DNA from: Topomyia yanbarensis
Lineage: Eukaryota; Arthropoda; Insecta; Diptera; Culicidae
Assembly: GCF_030247195.1 (NCBI RefSeq)
Contig: NC_080671.1
Span: forward strand, 31,861,543 to 31,925,542
Length of the DNA: 64,000 nt
Direction of reading: 5' to 3'
A program made the position numbers and the translations under genes. The notes under the pieces are model-generated. The model was not told the DNA's origin, searched no databases, and was given only the letters and a program-made list of their open reading frames with translations. Below, piece by piece: positions 61,250 through 64,000 of the stretch (position 1 is its first letter; each line of letters opens with the position of its first letter).

Positions 61250-61955
61250 TGTTGGACACATAACAGCTAAAAACGCTTCTTCCCCGGCATCCCCAAAGAA
61301 TTTCAGGAATGCAACTTAACTGATCTATTCTTTCCTTCATGACTCTAGAACATTGCACCACCTATGCACAGACCGCGCTGTGTACCTATGAAAATCAAAC
61401 CGCCATGTGTCAGTTCTGTGAACAATCTGCACACTGCGAAAATTCCTGGAAACCCTCCAGAAAAATATCAATTACTACTAAAATAACCACAGAATAAACC
61501 CGCAACATGTCTTTTGAAGGAAATTGTTTAAGAAATCCAGGAAAAATATTAGATTTTAGCGGTAGTGTTGCTAACTATGCGATTTTTTCAGTTAAAAATT
61601 AGAAGTTCATTTTTCTACAATATATTTATTTTGAGAATGTTAATACCGTCGCTATTGGTCAATAAATATGAAATTCTATATCATGGGAAAAGCGATTTAA
61701 TTTTTACCTAAAAAAATCGCATGGCGCCGTCGCTAAAACAATTTGTTTTTCTAGACTGCTTGAATAATTTCCTTCAAAAAACATCTTGCGGTTTGATTTC
61801 TATTTGATTTCTATTTTTCTCAAATCCGTGAAGATTGATATCAAGTTTGCATCTTTTTTGGTCACTTCGCGCCTAATGATCCATATGTGATTAAAGACAC
61901 ACTACTCTGTTACGCTAGCGCATTGAGCCGTGTCAAAAAACGAATTTAAAAAAGA
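61250..61955 (+). pseudogene. ORF1-only LINE copy E4, split by a MITE
   Basis: Plus-strand reading gives KRFFPGIPKEFQ near 61274-61310, then TALCTYENQTAMCQFCEQSAH and CENSW at about 61370-61447. These align with RNFFPGTPNGVF and TTLCTHEGQTPTCKYCNQTAH of the intact half-LINE ORF1; the last knuckle Cys has become Trp. After the MITE at 61496-61794 only a short diverged stretch precedes GAGCCGTGTCAAAAAACG and an A-rich end near 61950, the same tail as the half-LINE at 20533. No ORF2 sequence is present. Stops and frameshifts show it is an old copy. Confidence 0.7.
61496..61794. mobile_element. 299-bp MITE with about 90-bp inverted arms
   Basis: Left arm AACCCGCAACATGTCTTTTG and following sequence matches the inverse of the right end (TTCAAAAAACATCTTGCGGTTT) over about 90 bp with scattered mismatches. 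It lies inside LINE copy E4 between the zinc knuckle and the tail. No certain target duplication was seen. Confidence 0.75.
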
Positions 61956-62199
61956 AGTCAGATTTTATGTTTCGACTACATCTCATCAGTGACATAACTG
62001 ACCTTCTTGGCCGTTAGCTAGGCACTAAATTCGAAAAATCATACTTATCGTTTGTAAATCATAGGCTACTGATGTCTCGAGAAGAACAAAACATCTAATT
62101 TAAATCCTTCTTAATGATATTTCATGTTGAAAAATACATACCCATCTCGAATTAGTTTTTGAATGCCGATTTCTATTTTTTTCTAGATTCGTCCTTTTT

Positions 62200-62860
62200 C
62201 GGCTCAAAAAGTATTTTGTCTATTCGGCCAATCCGTCGTTTTTTCGCATAATGACAGCTTGGAGAAATCCGGTATGAACATGATTTCACCGGTGTGATAT
62301 TGATGAATGAATTGCTTCAATTTCGGAAAGTATTCACTGATATAAACAGCAGCATCGACCTATTTAGCTTTGTTTGGACGGATCAGAACCCCCTCAGGAA
62401 TAGCTGCCCACACCACCACCTTCGGTTCGAATGTGGATTTGACGCCGTATTTAATATCGTCTAGTGCTACTTCAATTTTGTCAGTGGAATAGCCATCGTT
62501 TCCACTTAATTTATGGTGCGAAAATGTGCAGTACGATTCATCATCCAAAATTATGATTTTTCCATTAGCAAAGTGTTTACGGTGAAGTGTACGGCAACAA
62601 ATTGGTATTTTGTCATCTTATTTTCCTATCTATTTAGGTGCTCACTTTATGATAAATTTCGTTATTTTTCTTCATAATACAGTGGACAAGCTTGAAATAA
62701 TAAATTTTCGTGCCAATTTGCTTGTTGATTATTCAACTTTGTTTTTGGTACTTGACAGCATTTTTTTTTATTTTTGGCATTTAGTTTTAGTGAGTGATTG
62801 CATTTTTTTTTCTTATCCAGATTTTTAACAATCCTTCAAACAGTGAAAATAGTACACAGC
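62200..62860 (-). pseudogene. Mariner-like transposase pseudogene B
   Basis: The minus strand holds a DNA-binding remnant (about 62650-62720), PICCRTLHRKHFANGKIIIL near 62560-62610, then DDESYCTFSHHKLSGNDGY and FEPKVVVWAAIPEGVLIRP (62360-62548), the first catalytic Asp box and following strands of mariner transposases. After a stop, YFPKLKQF and PDFSKLSLCEKT (about 62240-62340) stand where the second Asp motif belongs. It is frameshifted and truncated. It is homologous to pseudogene A at 12690-14255, and the two probably belong to one family. Confidence 0.8.
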
Positions 62861-64000
62861 TTGATTTTAAACACGTGAAGAGTTTCTTTTGTGCTGAGTC
62901 ATCCAAACCGACTGATGACAGATTGATTAACAATGCAGTAGGAGTACGATTAAGTGTCACAAGTGCATTGGTTGACAATGTTGTGTATATTTAAACAGTA
63001 TAATAAAGGCCTGAATTCGGTCTAAAAAATTTTCGTTCACATTACACAAATTGGGTTGATTTAAATGAGAAATAGTTTTCATTTGTTAGTTTGATAAATC
63101 TAGAAATTTCACGAAAGGACCTGAAAACTCGGAAATCTGTAAATTCTATTTTCAGATTTAATCGACACGTGGATTCTATTTTTGTTCGTTTCCCTTGTTC
63201 ATGGTATAATGTTAGGAACACTAAATTCGCCACATTCACATATTGCTTGCCGACTCAGACATGTTTGATTTTTTTAAATATATTTTACTTTCGAATGTGT
63301 TCTGGGATAGCGAGTTTACAAGGGGCGCGTCTACATTGCAAATTATGATGGATTTTTTTAATTTTCATGCACTTTATTTACATGGTAATCTGTTCCAACG
63401 TTTCGATCTGTAATTTACATCTTTCCCAAGACCTTTTATTATTTTTTGCGATTAAAATGTATAATCGCAAAAGTATCAATTTCACTATTGAAACCAAAGC
63501 AGTGGAACCTTGAAATAAGTTCTCCTTGAAGTTTCGTCTTCCACTTTCGTCTTGCAAACCATCAGAAAAATGTTCGAATTGAAACGGATTTAAACGTTTC
63601 AACATTATTAACGCAAATAAATGTTTGCAATGTAATTGACCGGTTGTATCCTACAATAAAATAACCATCAATTCCGCATGACTCATCCGACAACCGATTC
63701 CAACGAGAGCGCCGACCTTCGATTTCTACCATCTCGAAAAAAAAACCTTGACCGTCACCACCAGAGCGCGCGCACGCAGATGATCCCGGCGATTGTGAAC
63801 CGGCCGGCTGGTCGGGCAGTTTATTAAATCGGAAATGAAGCTAATTTTCGGACACGAATAGCCACCAATCGCTAATGGGTTTTTTTCGCTGTTGTTGCTG
63901 CATTCGGTCGAAAAATCATACGCAAATCATGGTCATTGATCAGTTGGGAGTAGGAAAAAAACGCAGAACTGTGGACCAAATCTCACTGCTGAAAACCTTC
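62861..64000. other. Unassigned DNA to window end
   Basis: No gene is supported. From about 63640 GC rises and repeats fade, so the end of the window may approach low-copy host sequence. Confidence 0.4.

Overview
This window looks like intergenic or intronic, heterochromatin-like DNA from an insect, most likely a culicine mosquito. The reasons are an AT-rich background, a tRNA-derived SINE, I-like and Jockey-like non-LTR retrotransposons, mariner remnants, many TTAA and TA MITEs, very large simple-sequence arrays and a 500-N scaffold gap. The organism call is inference. I found no convincing host protein-coding gene, tRNA or rRNA. Nearly every long open frame is tandem repeat, a gap, or a decayed transposon.

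Layout. 1-5625: 12-bp satellite rich in CACGTG with a higher-order duplication of about 2 kb. 5626-12200: mostly unique AT-rich DNA with an (AT)n tract, an ACGCGG-rich MITE, a SINE and an inverted-repeat MITE. 12.2-21.8 kb: a nested transposon cluster holding ORF1-only LINE copies, a mariner pseudogene, a 2.9-kb element with about 0.5-kb terminal inverted repeats, an internally deleted I-like LINE, and one complete ORF1-only element with target-site duplications and an open 330-codon ORF. 24.6-26.5 kb: foldback-type element with head-to-head 152-bp repeats. 26.6-31.0 kb: old dispersed repeat module, then a LINE 3' end with a clear target-site duplication. 33301-33800: gap. 34.2-36.85 kb: inverted-symmetry element with a nested TA MITE. 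41.9-48.8 kb: about 7 kb of TCATT-based tandem DNA whose unit changes in blocks. 48.9-57.6 kb: two copies of a TTAA MITE, a roughly 2-kb near-perfect palindrome inside a wider inverted repeat, and a mariner pseudogene split by another TTAA MITE. 58.6-60.4 kb: head-to-head array interrupted by a pogo-like MITE. 61.2-62.9 kb: a fourth ORF1-only LINE copy and a mariner remnant.

Main result. At least four copies here carry a LINE ORF1 (gag-like, one CX2CX4HX4C knuckle) joined to the LINE 3' end with no ORF2 between. Their tails share the AATAAACGAATT-type end and, in two copies, a hairpin with a compensatory base change. This matches a half-LINE family, similar in concept to mammalian HAL1, that would need reverse transcriptase from a partner LINE. 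The internally deleted I-like LINE next to it has the same ORF1 layout and the same CAGTC 5' start, so its lineage is a candidate partner. Several insertions can be ordered in time because removing them restores a continuous host frame.
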